Shown here piece after piece: positions 4,132-5,247 of a stretch of 5,247 nt of DNA (the first letter of the stretch is position 1; every line of letters starts with the position of its first letter). The notes under the pieces are model-generated. The model saw only the letters and a list, made by a program, of their open reading frames with translations. It did not search any database and was not told the DNA's origin. A program made the translations under genes and the position numbers. This DNA comes from Hydrogenophaga sp. (GTDB lineage Bacteria > Pseudomonadota > Gammaproteobacteria > Burkholderiales > Burkholderiaceae_C). The DNA lies in the NCBI GenBank assembly GCA_030684755.1, contig JAUXXN010000306.1, positions 1 to 5,247 on the forward strand. The letters run 5' to 3'.

Positions 4132-5102
4132 ACCACGCCCCCCAACAACCCGCGTGCATCGCCCTGGCAGGTCCCACCGCCAGCGGCAAAAGCGCGGCCT
4201 CGCTGGCCATTGCGCAGCGCTGGTCGGTGGAAATCATCAGCGTCGATTCGGCGCTGGTGTACCGTAGCATGGACATTGGCACCGCCAAGCCCACGCCCGC
4301 CGAGTTGGCGCAGGTGCCGCACCACCTGATCGACATCCGCGACCCGCTGCAGGCTTACAGCGCCGCCGAATTTGTGGCCGACGCGACCCGCCTCATGGGT
4401 GAGATTCGGGCACGCGGGTGCACCCCGCTGCTCGTGGGCGGCACCATGCTGTATTTCAAGGCGCTGATGCACGGCATGGACGACATGCCCCGCGCCGACG
4501 CCGCCGTGCGCGAGGGAATCGAAGCCCGCGCCCGGGCGCTGGGCTGGCCCGCGCTGCACGCCGAACTGGCGCAGGTGGACGCGCCCACCGCCGCCCGGCT
4601 TTCGCCCAACGACTCGCAGCGCATCCAGCGTGCGCTGGAGGTGTTTGCGGTGTCGGGGCAACCTATCTCGGCGTTTCAGACCGGCGGGCACACCCACCCC
4701 AACCCTTTGGCGCCTGGTGCGCTGCTGTCGCTGGAGCCGCACGACCGGGCATGGCTGCACGCACGCATTGCACAGCGCTTTGACGCCATGTTGGGCGCTG
4801 GTTTCCTAGACGAGGTGCGCCGACTGCGCGCCCGTGGCGACTTGCACACGGACCTGCCTTCGATGCGCTGCGTGGGCTACCGCCAGGCCTGGGAAGCGCT
4901 GGACGCGGCGGGCGACAAGCCCAACGCAGCCCAACTGGCCGAACTGCGCGAGCGCGGCATCGCGGCTACCCGCCAACTGGCCAAGCGCCAGATCACCTGG
5001 CTGCGCAGCATGCCCGAACGCGTGGTGGTGGCTTGCGACGCGCCCGACGCGCTGGCGCAGGTGCTGGAACGCGCCCATAACCTGCTGGGACCACCTCCAT
5101 GA
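4128..5102 (+). CDS. miaA: tRNA dimethylallyltransferase MiaA
   Basis: Transfers the dimethylallyl group of DMAPP to N6 of A37 in tRNAs reading UNN codons, giving i6A37, the precursor of ms2i6A. The protein has 324 residues, normal for the family. Visible motifs: P-loop GPTASGKS (15-22), [16 protein letters not shown] (40-55) with the catalytic-type D40, HHLIDIRDP (65-73), [13 protein letters not shown] (101-113), [12 protein letters not shown] (161-172), [10 protein letters not shown] (247-256) and [14 protein letters not shown] (280-293). Nothing essential is missing. The start ATG (4128-4130) overlaps the stop of the transporter as ATGA, with no clear Shine-Dalgarno sequence, pointing to translational coupling. 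Its own stop overlaps the start of the ABC ATPase gene in the same way. Many bacteria have miaA beside mutL or hfq; neither is adjacent here. Confidence 0.97.
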   Translation: MNHAPQQPACIALAGPTASGKSAASLAIAQRWSVEIISVDSALVYRSMDIGTAKPTPAELAQVPHHLIDIRDPLQAYSAAEFVADATRLMGEIRARGCTPLLVGGTMLYFKALMHGMDDMPRADAAVREGIEARARALGWPALHAELAQVDAPTAARLSPNDSQRIQRALEVFAVSGQPISAFQTGGHTHPNPLAPGALLSLEPHDRAWLHARIAQRFDAMLGAGFLDEVRRLRARGDLHTDLPSMRCVGYRQAWEALDAAGDKPNAAQLAELRERGIAATRQLAKRQITWLRSMPERVVVACDAPDALAQVLERAHNLLGPPP

Positions 5103-5247
5103 GCCTGGATATTTGTGACCTGAGCAAACACTACGGCAACACGCCGGTGTTCAGCCACATCAACCTGCGCGTGGCGCCGGGTGAATTTGTGGCCATCGTG
5201 GGGGAATCGGGCGTGGGCAAGTCCAGCCTGCTCAACTGCATGGCGGC
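5099..5247 (+). CDS. ABC transporter ATP-binding protein, LolD/MacB-like (3' part outside window)
   Basis: The first 49 codons of an ABC ATPase: [18 protein letters not shown], with a tyrosine at 12 as the A-loop aromatic, then [14 protein letters not shown] and Walker A GESGVGKS followed by SLLNCMA. The short spacing to Walker A and the [15 protein letters not shown] wording are typical of the LolD/MacB/FtsE type of ATPase, which works with an FtsX-like permease in lipoprotein export or tripartite efflux. The Q-loop, signature and Walker B are beyond the window, so the subfamily is a guess. ATG 5099 overlaps the miaA stop as ATGA, with a weak GGGA 8 nt upstream at 5087-5090. Confidence 0.88.
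   Translation, partial: MSLDICDLSKHYGNTPVFSHINLRVAPGEFVAIVGESGVGKSSLLNCMA

Noticed and set aside
3025..4760. Long minus-strand frames opposite the MFS and miaA genes
   Set aside because: GC-rich codons leave few stops on the opposite strand; the translations are Arg/His/Gln-rich with no recognisable domain.
1..5247. CRISPR arrays, tRNA or rRNA genes, complete insertion sequences
   Set aside because: No regularly spaced repeats, no tRNA-like cloverleaf or rRNA sequence recognised, and no transposase or terminal inverted repeats seen.

Overview
The window looks like a GC-rich betaproteobacterial chromosome, most likely Burkholderiales near Comamonadaceae. This rests on the codon use and the MiaA sequence style (a [12 protein letters not shown] motif) and is inference, not a database match. 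It splits into an accessory left half (about 1-2730) and a core-like right half (about 2760-5247).

Left half. Positions 1-102 are the last 33 codons of an alpha/beta hydrolase whose body lies outside the window. A type II toxin-antitoxin pair follows: BrnT toxin (141-422) and BrnA ribbon-helix-helix antitoxin (424-648). Its promoter carries a perfect 21-bp palindrome covering the -10 box and the brnT start codon, so brnT may be leaderless. After brnA comes an in-frame chimera of an XRE-type helix-turn-helix remnant and the C-terminal half of the hydrolase. Its last 108 bp repeat positions 1-108 exactly (period 968 bp), so the toxin-antitoxin pair is bracketed by duplicated hydrolase ends. A 273-bp intergenic stretch with three small dyads leads to a 363-residue stand-alone RelA/SpoT-type alarmone synthetase (1344-2435). 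That protein has the synthetase motifs, no HD hydrolase domain, and a C-terminal region of about 145 residues that I do not recognise.

Junction. Reading the minus strand from about 2730 to 2427 there is a 5'-truncated group II intron: the end of its reverse transcriptase/maturase, a 34-nt domain V, and a domain VI with a bulged A seven nucleotides from an AT 3' end. The intron's 3' end overlaps the end of the synthetase gene, so the stop codon and last two codons of that gene appear to be intron-derived. A REP-like palindrome (2776-2795) follows.

Right half. Three plus-strand genes overlap by ATGA junctions: a Bcr/CflA-type MFS efflux transporter (start corrected to 2842), miaA (tRNA dimethylallyltransferase), and the first 49 codons of an ABC transporter ATPase of the LolD/MacB kind. 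They look like one translationally coupled operon.

The most interesting points are the solitary synthetase with the unknown C-terminal region, its apparent truncation or capping by an intron end, and the toxin-antitoxin module set between duplicated gene ends.
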